In this document: piece by piece, positions 26,006 through 34,321 of the stretch | Layout: each line of letters starts with the position of its first letter | Position numbering within the stretch: position 1 is the first letter of the stretch | Origin: Flavobacteriaceae bacterium | GTDB lineage: Bacteria; Bacteroidota; Bacteroidia; Flavobacteriales; Flavobacteriaceae | NCBI GenBank assembly: GCA_013373105.1 | Contig: JABXIJ010000049.1 | Span: 1 to 34,321 of the forward strand | Length of the DNA stretch: 34,321 bases | Direction of reading: 5' to 3' | Made by a program: the position numbers and the translations under genes | Notes under the pieces: model-generated | The model's database searches: none | Seen by the model: the letters and a program-made list of their open reading frames with translations, nothing else | Told to the model about the DNA's origin: nothing

Positions 26006-27045
26006 TCAACAAATCTGTTGATGTTTATTTCTTTATCTAATTCTTTATTAAATTCTATAAACTCAAATAGTGCTTTTGCAACTGTAGGAGCAATCATAAC
26101 TCCTCTTGTTCCTAAACCATTTAAAACATATAGGTTTTTATATTTTGAGTGTTTACCAACTAAAGGTCTTCTATCTTTTGTTGTTGGTCTAACGCCTGCA
26201 GTATGTTCTGATATTGTATAGTTTACATTTATAACCTTTGTAAGTTTTTCTTCTAATTCTTTTTTTCCTTCTTCAGTTGGAGTTGATGTTTTATCTGTCC
26301 AATTAAAAGTAGCGCCAACTTTAAAATAATGATTCCCTAATGGCAGTACAAATACAGTAGATTTTAGTTGAAAATCTATAGCTAACTCTGGAGCATAAAT
26401 AGTTATCGTTTCTCCTTTAACTCCTGTTAATGGTAATTGATTAAAATATGGATTTTTCTTTAAACCAAAGCCTTCTGAAAAAACTATTTTATAAGCTTCA
26501 ACTGTATTGTATTTCAATAAGTTATCTTTTATCTCAAGTGACTCATAATTGAAAGTTTCTTGTTTTAAAAGATTATTTTTTAGAATAAATTCTTCATAAG
26601 AATTCACTAAATTTAGTGTATCTACTCTACCAGTTTCGTTAACATTTCCTAAAGCATAATTAGCAATTACACCTTGGTATTTATTATAATCTAATTTATC
26701 ATCTAAATATCTAGCAATATTGTATTTATCAATTGCTGAAAACCAATTATTTTGATCTTCTATTGATTTAAAAACTTTTTTAGTTAAAAATTTTCGATCG
26801 AATGTTGTATTGAACTTCTGTTCAAGGTTTTCATAAAATGGCATGGCAACTGCTAATTGCTGAGTAGCATTCCAAACTGGTGTAAAACGTTTTAAAATTA
26901 CAGGGTTATATACGCCTCCTGCAACTAAAGAAGATTTTTGAGAGTTGTCGTTAAAAACTACAAACGATTTATTATTGGCAATTAATTGTTCTGTAAAAGC
27001 AATACCTGCTAGACCTAAACCAACAATAATATAATCAACTTTCAT
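26002..27045 (-). CDS. FAD-dependent oxidoreductase, DAO family
   Basis: A 347-residue flavoprotein. The N-terminus has the dinucleotide-binding GxGxxG (YIIVGLGLAGIAF) and the DAO-type VAGGVYNPV. Near the C-terminus HTAGVRPTTKDRRPLVG and LNGLGTRGVMIAP are the FAD-contacting motifs of D-amino acid/glycine/sarcosine oxidase-like enzymes. It should oxidise a C-N bond of an amine or amino acid, but the substrate cannot be told. No signal peptide, so cytoplasmic. It is a single gene: the gldKLMN terminator lies upstream and a convergent gene overlaps its stop. A related role in the tRNA-modifying MnmC group is less likely because the methyltransferase domain is missing. Confidence 0.88.
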   Translation of the reverse strand: MKVDYIIVGLGLAGIAFTEQLIANNKSFVVFNDNSQKSSLVAGGVYNPVILKRFTPVWNATQQLAVAMPFYENLEQKFNTTFDRKFLTKKVFKSIEDQNNWFSAIDKYNIARYLDDKLDYNKYQGVIANYALGNVNETGRVDTLNLVNSYEEFILKNNLLKQETFNYESLEIKDNLLKYNTVEAYKIVFSEGFGLKKNPYFNQLPLTGVKGETITIYAPELAIDFQLKSTVFVLPLGNHYFKVGATFNWTDKTSTPTEEGKKELEEKLTKVINVNYTISEHTAGVRPTTKDRRPLVGKHSKYKNLYVLNGLGTRGVMIAPTVAKALFEFIEFNKELDKEININRFVD

Positions 27046-27098
27046 ACTGTAAAAATAGTCATTAAAATTCCTTTAAAAAGCATTAGTTTATAAAAACA

Positions 27099-27124
27099 AA
27101 ATGCCCCTAAAAGGAGCATTTTTT
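27099..27124 (-). terminator. Terminator after gldN
   Basis: AATGCTCCT and AGGGGCATT (minus strand) form a 9-bp stem with one mismatch and loop TTT; T-rich sequence follows on that strand. It lies 18 bases after the gldN stop and before the oxidoreductase gene. Confidence 0.75.
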
Positions 27125-27142
27125 ATTATTTAGTGTAGATAA

Positions 27143-27997
27143 TTAATAATTCCACATATCAATTTCTCTATTTCTAATCTCTTCTTTTATCTTGTTTGCT
27201 TCTAACAGTTGAAAGAGTGAATTACCTCGTACATAATCTGAAATAGCTCTATTTCCGTAAATATTTTCTTCTCTTACTATAACTGAGCTAAATCTTCTAG
27301 CATTTAATAGGTGATCGTAAGAAATTGGATGAGCAGCATTCATTGGGTTAAAGACTTTAGAGTCGTGTAAAACTTCTCTAGTGTTTGGATAGAACACCCA
27401 GAATAATTCGTATAAATTATCATCTTCTATACCTTGTACACCTAAAGTTTGTACATCTTTACCCATAGGTGCTAAAGCCAATAATCTGTATTTCATTTCT
27501 CCTTGGCGCTTATCAAAATACCACATTCCTTTTAACATGTAACCTTCTACATCTTGTGTTTGAATTCTAAAGGTATCTTTATAACCATTTTGTTCACGAA
27601 TATTTACCAAACGTGAATCTATTTCATTCTCTGTAATTTTAGTGGTAAAAAAAGAATCTGTATAAGCTTCTTTTATTTTACCAGATCTAATTCCTTTAAT
27701 TAGAGTATCAAACAAAGATCTTCTACCTGAAGAAATGTTAGTAGTATCTTTTGGAAAATAGTATGGTAAATTTATTTTCTGATTTAAATCTACAAATTCC
27801 CAAACTACTTTAGACCACATAATATCTCTATCATCTACATAACCATAAGGAATAGGACCATCGTTATCTGAAGCTAACTGTTCTGTACTTTTTTTACCAA
27901 TTTCATCTACTGTTTTGGCATTTAAAAGATTCGACTGTGCTTTTGTAACACTAAAAGTGAAAACTGCACAAACTATTATTAAAATATTCCTAATCAT
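27143..27997 (-). CDS. gldN: Gliding motility / type IX secretion protein GldN
   Basis: A 284-residue periplasmic protein with signal peptide MIRNILIIVCAVFTFSVTKAQ. Recognised by DRDIMWSKVVWEFVDLNQKINLPYYFP, GMWYFDKRQGEMKYRLLALAP and VFYPNTREVLHDSKVFN, all typical of GldN/PorN. In Flavobacterium johnsoniae GldN works with GldK in a periplasmic ring complex of the type IX secretion system, linked to the GldL-GldM motor; loss of the system blocks gliding and secretion of adhesins and enzymes. It is the last gene of gldKLMN, 17 bases after gldM, and followed by a terminator. Length is normal for the family. Confidence 0.95.
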   Translation of the reverse strand: MIRNILIIVCAVFTFSVTKAQSNLLNAKTVDEIGKKSTEQLASDNDGPIPYGYVDDRDIMWSKVVWEFVDLNQKINLPYYFPKDTTNISSGRRSLFDTLIKGIRSGKIKEAYTDSFFTTKITENEIDSRLVNIREQNGYKDTFRIQTQDVEGYMLKGMWYFDKRQGEMKYRLLALAPMGKDVQTLGVQGIEDDNLYELFWVFYPNTREVLHDSKVFNPMNAAHPISYDHLLNARRFSSVIVREENIYGNRAISDYVRGNSLFQLLEANKIKEEIRNREIDMWNY

Positions 27998-28014
27998 ATG
28001 TTTTATAATTTTCT

Positions 28015-29553
28015 CTAGTTAGTTAACTCAATACTTACTGGAAGTACTCTTTTAAGCTTATAACTAGAATTAACAACGTTTGCCTGAATATCATATATAT
28101 TGATGATATCTCCTCTCTTAGCTTTAGATAATGCTCTTTTTGCAGCTGCATTTAATGCAGAACCATTCACAATTATTGTTAATTGCCCAGGTACTTTTAT
28201 CTTAAAGCTAGTTACTTGTAATTTTAAATCGAACTCAAAATCTGGTAAACCTGCAGCAATTGGTGCATTTGATAAACCTGACTTTGGCATTCTTACAATT
28301 CCATATTGTCCTCTAACAGAACCTTGTGCAGCTGGTATATCTTTAATTCTAAAAGTTGCTTTAGAATTAACAGTTTTACCACTGCTTAATTTAGCATTTA
28401 CATTAATTGTTGCTACATCTCCTGCTCCTGGGCTAATCATATAACCATTACCATTTTTGGTTAATTTACCACCTTGAGCAGAAACGTTTAAATTACTAGA
28501 TCCTACTCCTGGTAATGATACAGATATTGGGTTATTTAAACCTCTATAGACAACATTCATTTTATCTGCAGAAACAACTGCGCTACTTGGTTCAGCAATA
28601 ACTGAATATTTACTTTCAAATGGTACTGGAACTGGTTTTCCATTTTCTGTAAACTCAATGATACCTTTTATTGTTTTCTCACCTACATTTCCTGCAGGCA
28701 TGCTTAAGATTACCTGACCATTCTTAACCAAATTTGTTGCATCTCTTCCATTTAAAGTTACTTTATCTGGTACCAGAGTTGCATCATATCTACCTAGTAC
28801 TATTTCACCTTTTACTTGCTCTCCTACAAAGTATGCTGTTTTATCTAAACGAACAATTCCTGTATAATTTTTTAACGATAACGATTCTTCTAGTTTACCA
28901 CCTAATAAATCGTTTACAATGTCAGACTCTGTGTTTTTTATGTCTGCTTGCATTTGCGTTAAATTGGTTATAGTAGACACTAAAGGAAAACCTTCATATC
29001 TTGCTTTTAACCATACTACAGTTTTATTATTATTAGTATTAACAACAGGCGATGTATTAAAACGTTTGTTAATAACTGGAGCAAACCTACTATCTTCACC
29101 CACTGCACTTAATACATTAGTTCTATAACTATTAACTTTATCTATAAATTCTTGACCTTTTTCTGTGTATCCATCACCTTTAAAAAGGTAAGCATCTACA
29201 AGATCGGTTTTATCCATAGATTCATAATCAGTTTTATCTTCTAATTCTGCTGTAAAAGTAGTTTTAAGCTCTGCTAAATAACTGTAAAAATCAGCTGAGT
29301 ATTGTTTTATTTGTTGAGCTTTTTGGTTTAACTCGCCAAACTTTTCTGTTTGTTCAGATGCTTTTGTTGCTAAATTTTGGTAAGCTAAATTGTTTTTTTC
29401 TATAGTAGAAACATTATTTGCCTCTAACTTCTCGTTCATAAATCCAAAAGCTGATAAAACTTCCTTATCCATTTGCATTGCTAACATTGCAATAAAAACT
29501 AGATACATTAAGTTAATCATCTTTTGTCTTGCCGACATTTGTCCTCCTGCCAT
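28015..29553 (-). CDS. gldM: Gliding motility / type IX secretion motor protein GldM
   Basis: A 512-residue protein with one N-terminal transmembrane helix (about 12-32, MINLMYLVFIAMLAMQM) that starts with the typical MAGGQMSARQKMINLMY. The rest is periplasmic: a helical region with coiled-coil character (about 35-110), then beta-sandwich domains including YFVGEQVKGEIVLGRYD and the C-terminal DIQANVVNSSYKLKRVLPV. With GldL it forms the proton-driven motor (GldL5-GldM2 in solved structures), and its periplasmic part reaches the GldK/GldN ring. It is third in the operon, 39 bases after gldL. Complete. Confidence 0.97.
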   Translation of the reverse strand: MAGGQMSARQKMINLMYLVFIAMLAMQMDKEVLSAFGFMNEKLEANNVSTIEKNNLAYQNLATKASEQTEKFGELNQKAQQIKQYSADFYSYLAELKTTFTAELEDKTDYESMDKTDLVDAYLFKGDGYTEKGQEFIDKVNSYRTNVLSAVGEDSRFAPVINKRFNTSPVVNTNNNKTVVWLKARYEGFPLVSTITNLTQMQADIKNTESDIVNDLLGGKLEESLSLKNYTGIVRLDKTAYFVGEQVKGEIVLGRYDATLVPDKVTLNGRDATNLVKNGQVILSMPAGNVGEKTIKGIIEFTENGKPVPVPFESKYSVIAEPSSAVVSADKMNVVYRGLNNPISVSLPGVGSSNLNVSAQGGKLTKNGNGYMISPGAGDVATINVNAKLSSGKTVNSKATFRIKDIPAAQGSVRGQYGIVRMPKSGLSNAPIAAGLPDFEFDLKLQVTSFKIKVPGQLTIIVNGSALNAAAKRALSKAKRGDIINIYDIQANVVNSSYKLKRVLPVSIELTN

Positions 29554-29592
29554 ATTCTAAATTAGTTTTTTGTTATTCAATTAATTTACTAA

Positions 29593-30228
29593 TTACTTAC
29601 TAGACATTGCAGAAAGCATTCCACCATAAACACCATTTAATGATGATAAATTTTTCGCTAGAGATTCCATTTGTTCTTTTAAACGCTCAGTATTTTCGAC
29701 AACTGCAGTATTTAACTCAGCTTGTTTAGTTGAGTTTTCTACTTGAGTTTGATATAAATGATTTAAAGTTTCCATTTGAGCAGCTGCTAAAGAAACTTGT
29801 TCATTGTATTTGTTTGTTGAAGCTACAGATTCTGATGCAGATGAAAGGCCTTCTGCAGCATTTTGAAAGTTTTTCATACTATTACTTAAACTTCCCATTA
29901 ACTCAGCATCTATTTTAGCTTCTTGTAATAAGTTATCTAATTTTTGTGATAATAAACCTTCTGCACCAACTTTTTCTTCTACAGTTACACCATCGTCTCC
30001 TAATTCTGGGTAAACTTTTGTCCAGTCTAATTCTTCTTCTGGATTATCGAAAGCAGAAATGGCAAAAATTAACGCTTCAGTAATTAAACCAATAGCCAAT
30101 ACATTTGCTCCATTTAACCATCCTATACTTATATGGTTAAGTTTGAATAAAGCTCCTATAATTACAATTGAAGCTCCAAAGCTATATGCCATATTAAATA
30201 ACTTCTTTCTTGTTTTTGACTGTGCCAT
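29593..30228 (-). CDS. gldL: Gliding motility / type IX secretion motor protein GldL
   Basis: A 211-residue inner-membrane protein. Two helices lie at about 12-30 (FNMAYSFGASIVIIGALFKL) and 37-60 (WLNGANVLAIGLITEALIFAISAF). The second holds Glu51, equivalent to the conserved membrane glutamate (E49 in F. johnsoniae) of the proton-driven motor, and Lys29 ends the first. The remaining cytoplasmic tail is helical with coiled-coil character (SLSNSMKNFQNAAEGL, repeated S/A/E/L heptads). It builds a pentamer around two GldM helices. It is second in the operon, between gldK and gldM. Confidence 0.97.
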   Translation of the reverse strand: MAQSKTRKKLFNMAYSFGASIVIIGALFKLNHISIGWLNGANVLAIGLITEALIFAISAFDNPEEELDWTKVYPELGDDGVTVEEKVGAEGLLSQKLDNLLQEAKIDAELMGSLSNSMKNFQNAAEGLSSASESVASTNKYNEQVSLAAAQMETLNHLYQTQVENSTKQAELNTAVVENTERLKEQMESLAKNLSSLNGVYGGMLSAMSSK

Positions 30229-30266
30229 TTTAAAATATTTGTTTATTTGGGGTTAGTTAATAAATG

Positions 30267-31628
30267 TTAATTATTTGTTGTACCTATATAATTTTGAACT
30301 GTTCTAAAGCCAATGTAACTCCTTGCAGTATCTGCATATTCATAATCTCTAGAACTTACTTCTAAATAGTATGCTACATCTTTCCAAGAACCTCCTCTAA
30401 TTATTTTTCTTTTATTTTTTCTATCCTCTACATTAGGGTTCATTGTTGATGCCATGTAGTAAGAAGATAAATTATAAGCTGTATTTGTCCATTCTGCCAC
30501 ATTACCAGCCATGTTATACAAACCATAATCATTAGCATTATACGATTTAGCTTCCATTGTATACAAAGCACCATCTACTGCATAATTACCTCTAACTGGC
30601 TTGAAGTTTGCTAAGAAACAACCTCTATCACTTGTGGTACTTCCTGTTCCCCAAGGATAGGTTGCAAATTCTAAACCTCCTCTAGCAGCATACTCCCATT
30701 CTGCTTCTGTTGGTAATCTAAAGTCTGGAACTAAAGCTGCTTTTCTTCTACTTTTTTGATATTTATTTTTCTTTTTGGTTCTCCAATTACAAAATGCTTT
30801 TGCTTGGTCCCAAGTAACACCTACAACAGGATAATCTCCATAAGATTGATGATTAAAATAATCTTGATGCATAGGGTCATTATATGAATAATTGAAGTCT
30901 TTTACCCAAACAGTTGTATCTGGATATACATTTAATACTTCTGTTTGTACAAAATCTTTTCTGTCTCCACCTCTTCTAGCTGCAGCATCTCTATCGAACC
31001 AAGAGAATTTATAGTTTAAAAACTTGGTATTAAAAGTTCTAACACCATCTACAGCATCTTCTCTACTTATGTATAAAGAATCCATTACTTCTACATAATC
31101 TGCATCTGGATATTCTTCTGTATTCCAAATTAATTCTGGTTCCCAATTTAAAGGTTGAATAGTATCAAAACTATAGTAGTTTTCATACATATACTTTTGG
31201 TAAGGAGATAAATTAGTAGTATCTGCTGTTTTAAATGCAAACTGTTGGATACCACTTTTTCTATTATTGTTATCTTTTTGATTTGTATTACCAAAAGATG
31301 CAAACTCAGCTTGGTATGCTAATTTTGTTCTAGTTACTGAATCTCTAACCCAGTATACAAATTCTTTGTATTCGTTGTTTGTAATTTCAGTTTCATCCAT
31401 ATAATATGGGCGAACTGTAACTGTTTTAGAGGGGGTATTTAAAGTACCTAATAAATCTTCATCTTGTTTTCCCATGGTAAAAGAACCACCAGGAATTAAA
31501 GCCATACCATATGGCTTTTCTGAAAACCATTTTCTTTTAGATTTAACACCAACTAATTCTCCTCTATCATTAGAACCACAACTGTAAAAAAAGGCTACTA
31601 AAAGTGCAAAAACTGCTGCTTTTCTCAT
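30267..31628 (-). CDS. gldK: Gliding motility / type IX secretion lipoprotein GldK
   Basis: A 453-residue lipoprotein with lipobox FFYSC (Cys17). It has the SUMF1/formylglycine-generating-enzyme fold: MALIPGGSFTMGKQDED, VRPYYMDETEITNNEYKEFV, PVVGVTWDQAKAFCNWR, RLPTEAEWEYAARGG, YGLYNMAGNVAEWTN and RGGSWKDVAYYLEVSSRDY. GldK is a structural member of the periplasmic ring with GldN and is not expected to make formylglycine. It is the first gene of the gldKLMN unit, with a candidate promoter and a palindrome just upstream. Complete. Confidence 0.96.
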   Translation of the reverse strand: MRKAAVFALLVAFFYSCGSNDRGELVGVKSKRKWFSEKPYGMALIPGGSFTMGKQDEDLLGTLNTPSKTVTVRPYYMDETEITNNEYKEFVYWVRDSVTRTKLAYQAEFASFGNTNQKDNNNRKSGIQQFAFKTADTTNLSPYQKYMYENYYSFDTIQPLNWEPELIWNTEEYPDADYVEVMDSLYISREDAVDGVRTFNTKFLNYKFSWFDRDAAARRGGDRKDFVQTEVLNVYPDTTVWVKDFNYSYNDPMHQDYFNHQSYGDYPVVGVTWDQAKAFCNWRTKKKNKYQKSRRKAALVPDFRLPTEAEWEYAARGGLEFATYPWGTGSTTSDRGCFLANFKPVRGNYAVDGALYTMEAKSYNANDYGLYNMAGNVAEWTNTAYNLSSYYMASTMNPNVEDRKNKRKIIRGGSWKDVAYYLEVSSRDYEYADTARSYIGFRTVQNYIGTTNN

Positions 31629-31657
31629 ATTTTATTATGTCTTTACTAAAAAGTTCG

Positions 31658-31688
31658 TAAACGTATTATAATTTTTTCGAAAATACAA
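31658..31688 (-). promoter_or_regulatory. Candidate gldKLMN promoter (TTG-N20-TACGTTTA)
   Basis: On the minus strand TTG (31686-31688) is followed after 20 bases by TACGTTTA (31658-31665), which differs from the Bacteroidota -7 consensus TAnnTTTG only in its last base. The spacing fits. The predicted start is about 25 bases before the gldK ATG. The -33 TTG lies inside the palindrome at 31681-31704. Confidence 0.55.
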
Positions 31689-31704
31689 TCTTGAAATTGT
31701 ATTT
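31681..31704. repeat. Perfect palindrome upstream of gldK
   Basis: AAATACAAT (31681-31689) and ATTGTATTT (31696-31704) are perfect 9-base complements with 6-base spacer CTTGAA. The palindrome overlaps the -33 element of the candidate gldK promoter, which is where a dimeric regulator could bind. No regulator is known to me for this sequence. Confidence 0.6.
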
Positions 31705-31732
31705 AACGAACAATCTATATTGATAATTTTTA

Positions 31733-32893
31733 TTAAATTAATTTTTTCATTGCTTTATACCATTTATCTGGTATTTTATGCGATGTTGCTGTTTTGTAAT
31801 CATTATATGTACATGGTATTAACGCATGTCTTTTGTATTTATTATCTGATAAAATATTTATCTCCATCCACCACCTGCCTGTTTTATGACTCTTATAAAA
31901 AATCATAGGATCATCATCTTCCATTAATACTGTAAACCTTTGATAGTTCTCTTTTTCAGAGAATGGATAATCTTTAGCTCTAAGGTTAACACCTTCAATA
32001 AAGTACCAAATCATTTGTGCTATTAAATTTGCAGTTTGATGATTGTTATCTAGCCTTGAATTGTATTCATATATACCAAAAGAGCTAACTTTATCACTTA
32101 AACCTGCGTATCTTGTTAAAGCACAAATTTCTTCTCCATTAAATCCATTTGGTGAAGCATTATTATTGGCAGGAGCATCACTTTGCCTAATAGCACCAAT
32201 ATCTATAGAAACAATATCTGCATTTCTAAAGGCTGGCTCTACATTTTCTAATTCTTTTGCTTTACCTAGTCTATAGGCATCAAAAAATAAATCATCTAAT
32301 AAATTTATTTCTTCTTGAGAATTAAAATAGGTTTGATACCCAACATTACAATAATTAAACAAATTGTTGGGTTCTTGCATTATTATTTTACTCAAATACG
32401 ATTGTGAAGTAAGTTCGTCTTCTAAGTTTCCTAAATCGAAACGACTATCTACAGCTGTAATATTAACAGTTTGCTCTAGACTATCATAAGCTCTGTAATT
32501 CACATAGGTTATGTCTTGTCCACCACCTATAATAATAGGAATTATATTTTGTTTTAAAAGTGATGTTATAATTTCTGAAACTGCAAAATAAGTATCTGCA
32601 ACTTTATTACCTCTTAAAACATTGCCTAAATCAGCAATTTCTATATCCCAGTTGCCTGGATAAAGTTGATATATTTTTTTTCGAATAAAATGTAAGTGGT
32701 CTCCACAACCAAAGTTATTTTCTGAGTTTCTATCTTCTTGAACACCAAATATGGCTATTTTAACTCCTTTTAAATCTGGAAAACCTTCTTGTTTTGAATG
32801 TATGCGTATTGATTTTCCTAAAGAAAATTGTGAGTGCAGCACAAGGTGCGCAATTGCAGCGTCATTAACAGGGGATAGAAAATCGTGATTCAT
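31733..32893 (-). CDS. Arginase/formimidoylglutamase-superfamily protein with altered metal site (probable pseudoenzyme)
   Basis: A 386-residue protein with the ureohydrolase fold: IIGGGQDITYVNY (about 122-132), ITAVDSRFDLGN (about 145-156), VSIDIGAIRQSDAPA (about 228-241), and a typical SSFGIYEYN strand. Active ureohydrolases use His (GGGHD), D-x-H-x-D and D-x-D to bind two Mn2+. Here these are Gln126; Asp149, Arg151, Asp153; and Asp231, Gly233, so three of six ligands are changed. The N-terminus (to about 40) is not part of the usual fold. Catalysis as formimidoylglutamase or agmatinase is unlikely; a structural or binding role is inferred. It lies 35 bases below topA and just before gldK. 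Confidence 0.8.
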   Translation of the reverse strand: MNHDFLSPVNDAAIAHLVLHSQFSLGKSIRIHSKQEGFPDLKGVKIAIFGVQEDRNSENNFGCGDHLHFIRKKIYQLYPGNWDIEIADLGNVLRGNKVADTYFAVSEIITSLLKQNIIPIIIGGGQDITYVNYRAYDSLEQTVNITAVDSRFDLGNLEDELTSQSYLSKIIMQEPNNLFNYCNVGYQTYFNSQEEINLLDDLFFDAYRLGKAKELENVEPAFRNADIVSIDIGAIRQSDAPANNNASPNGFNGEEICALTRYAGLSDKVSSFGIYEYNSRLDNNHQTANLIAQMIWYFIEGVNLRAKDYPFSEKENYQRFTVLMEDDDPMIFYKSHKTGRWWMEINILSDNKYKRHALIPCTYNDYKTATSHKIPDKWYKAMKKLI

Positions 32894-32928
32894 TAAAATC
32901 TAATTGCGCATGCAATATATTAAATTCT

Positions 32929-34321
32929 TTATTTCTTTTTAACTGTTTTTCTCTTAGAATTTTTCTTTTTTGGTGTTTTTGCCTCAATCATCTGTTCTGC
33001 CTCTTCTTTAGATAACTTTTCTATAGCTGTAGTTTTAGGCAATTCTATTTTTATTTTTCCTTTAATAACATTAAATCTTCCCCATCTTGCTTTTTCTACT
33101 CTAATACCAACATCTTCCCAATTATGAATTACCTTTTCTTGCTCTTTTTTCTTTTTATCCTCTATAAGTTCAGCAATATCTGCATCAGTTAAATTGTCGA
33201 AGTCGTACTTTTTATTAACATTAATAAACATTCCATTCCATTTTATAAATGGTCCAAAACGTCCAACTCCTTTTTGTACAGGAAGGTTTTCATAATGTGC
33301 AATAGGAGCATCTGCTTCTAATTTTGCCTTTATTAATTCTATAGCTTGATCAATATCTACACTCATAGGATTTTCTCCTTTTGGTAGCGATACAAACTTT
33401 TTTCCAAAACGAATGTAAGGGCCATATCTACCATTAGCAACCACAACTTCTTCTTCTTGAAAAGTACCGAGTTTTTTAGGTAATAAAAATAACTCTAAAG
33501 CTTCTTCTAAAGTAATTGTTGCTAAATTTTGATCTGGATTTAAACTTGCAAATTGTTTATCTTCATCATCTGGAGCACCAATTTGTGCAATTGGACCAAA
33601 TTTTCCTAAACGTACTAAAACAGTTTTACCAGTTTTTGGATGTTCTCCTAAAATACGTTCACCACTTTCTCTCTCTGCATTTTCTTTTACATCTTCTACA
33701 TTTGTATGAAACTTGGTATAGAAATCTTTTATCATTTCTGTCCAGTTTTCATCACCTTCAGAAATATCATCAAAAGAACTTTCAACTTTTGCTGTAAATC
33801 CAAAATCTAATATGTTTGAAAAATTTGCTACTAAAAAATCGTTTACAATATTTCCAATATCAGTAGGCACTAATTTATTCTTATCAGAACCAGTTTTTTC
33901 GGTTAGTGTTTTAGCATATAAAGTACCATCAACTAAAGTAAGTTGTTCATAATTTCGTTCAACACCTTCGTTTTGACCTTTTTCTATATAACCTCTTTTT
34001 TGCACTGTAGAAATTGTTGGTGCATAGGTTGATGGACGACCAATACCTAATTCCTCTAATTGCTTTACCAAAGAAGCTTCAGTGAATCTGTAAGGAGGAT
34101 TAGAAAAACGTTGTGTTGCAGTTATAAAATTGTAAGTAAGATTATCCCCAACAGTAAGATTTGGCAATAAACCTGCTTGCTCTTCTTCTTCATTATCAGT
34201 TCCTTCTAAATATACTTTTAAGAAACCTTCAAACTTAATCATCTCACCTTTAGCTGTAAAAACCTTGTCGTTTTTTGTGTTTTCAATTTTAACGTTTGTT
34301 CTTTCTAATTGAGCATCGCTC
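32929..34321 (-). CDS. topA: DNA topoisomerase I, C-terminal part (runs past the window end)
   Basis: The frame is open to the window edge (SDAQLERTNVKIEN precedes the Met at 34242), so this is the 3' part, about 463 codons, of type IA topoisomerase, which relaxes negative supercoils. The type IA motif LGIGRPSTYAPTISTVQKRGYI is present in part of the catalytic core. The catalytic Tyr lies further upstream, off-window. The C-terminus has no zinc ribbons and carries instead repeats of the type GERILGEHPKTGKTVLVRLGKFGP, GRYGPYIRFGKKFVSLPKG, and GRFGPFIKWNGMFINV, then a lysine-rich tail (KTPKKKNSKRKTVKKK), which should bind DNA. This arrangement is normal for Bacteroidota. Confidence 0.95.
   Translation of the reverse strand, partial: SDAQLERTNVKIENTKNDKVFTAKGEMIKFEGFLKVYLEGTDNEEEEQAGLLPNLTVGDNLTYNFITATQRFSNPPYRFTEASLVKQLEELGIGRPSTYAPTISTVQKRGYIEKGQNEGVERNYEQLTLVDGTLYAKTLTEKTGSDKNKLVPTDIGNIVNDFLVANFSNILDFGFTAKVESSFDDISEGDENWTEMIKDFYTKFHTNVEDVKENAERESGERILGEHPKTGKTVLVRLGKFGPIAQIGAPDDEDKQFASLNPDQNLATITLEEALELFLLPKKLGTFQEEEVVVANGRYGPYIRFGKKFVSLPKGENPMSVDIDQAIELIKAKLEADAPIAHYENLPVQKGVGRFGPFIKWNGMFINVNKKYDFDNLTDADIAELIEDKKKKEQEKVIHNWEDVGIRVEKARWGRFNVIKGKIKIELPKTTAIEKLSKEEAEQMIEAKTPKKKNSKRKTVKKK

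Noticed and set aside
28100..28444. Plus-strand open frame of 114 codons inside gldM
   Set aside because: Antisense to a well-conserved gldM region; no homology or motif seen.
32929..34242. topA as a complete 437-codon gene starting at 34242
   Set aside because: The frame is open upstream to the window edge with conserved topoisomerase sequence; the Met is internal.
1..34321. CRISPR arrays, insertion sequences, prophage or defence genes
   Set aside because: No regularly spaced repeats, transposases, integrases or terminal repeats were seen; gene content is core metabolism, envelope and motility.

Overview
The window is about 34 kb of AT-rich, densely coded chromosomal DNA from a member of the Bacteroidota, almost certainly a marine-type Flavobacteriaceae (Polaribacter/Tenacibaculum-like; the genus is inference). 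The evidence is a complete gldKLMN gliding/type IX secretion operon, a split cobalamin-dependent methionine synthase, promoter elements of the Bacteroidota TAnnTTTG type, almost no Shine-Dalgarno sequences, and several lipoproteins with flavobacterial-style signal sequences. It looks like ordinary core genome: no phage, transposon, CRISPR array or defence island was seen.

Layout. (1) 1-4.1 kb, minus strand: the end of a tRNA-Asp gene, a DUF58 protein overlapping an M1 aminopeptidase lipoprotein, and thioredoxin with its own promoter and terminator. (2) 4.1-9.0 kb, minus strand: a methionine-synthesis operon of homocysteine methyltransferase (MetH part 1), MetH part 2 and MetF, headed by a SAM-I (S-box) riboswitch. 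(3) 9.0-10.6 kb, minus strand: a 2Fe-2S ferredoxin and a PagL-like outer-membrane protein. (4) 10.6-12.3 kb: the decayed tail of a MetY/MetB-type PLP enzyme on the minus strand, then on the plus strand a SAM-II-type riboswitch with long loops in front of metK. The methyl cycle is therefore covered by two structurally unrelated SAM sensors within 2 kb: SAM-I on the enzymes that make methionine and SAM-II on the enzyme that makes SAM.

(5) 12.3-20.4 kb: a secreted metzincin protease, an EEP-family phosphohydrolase with an MscS-like channel, two Spy/CpxP-like small secreted proteins (one a frameshifted pseudogene), a gamma-carbonic anhydrase, and a vWA-domain protein interrupted by one in-frame stop. 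(6) 20.4-27.1 kb: a glucosaminidase-LysM lipoprotein, a D-cysteine desulfhydrase/ACC deaminase-like PLP enzyme, a YiiX-like cysteine hydrolase lipoprotein, a VIT1/CCC1 transporter, an ABC-F ATPase, a DUF983 protein and a DAO-family oxidoreductase. (7) 27.1-31.7 kb, minus strand: gldK-gldL-gldM-gldN, the core of the type IX secretion/gliding motor, behind a promoter overlapped by a perfect 9+9 bp palindrome. (8) 31.7-34.3 kb, minus strand: an arginase-superfamily protein that has lost three of the six canonical metal ligands, and the C-terminal part of DNA topoisomerase I, which runs off the window.

The main points of interest are the paired SAM-I/SAM-II control of the methyl cycle with candidate expression platforms, the metY remnant beside the SAM-II element, the probable arginase-fold pseudoenzyme next to gldK, and three separate gene-decay events. 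I did not find a clearly new multi-gene system.
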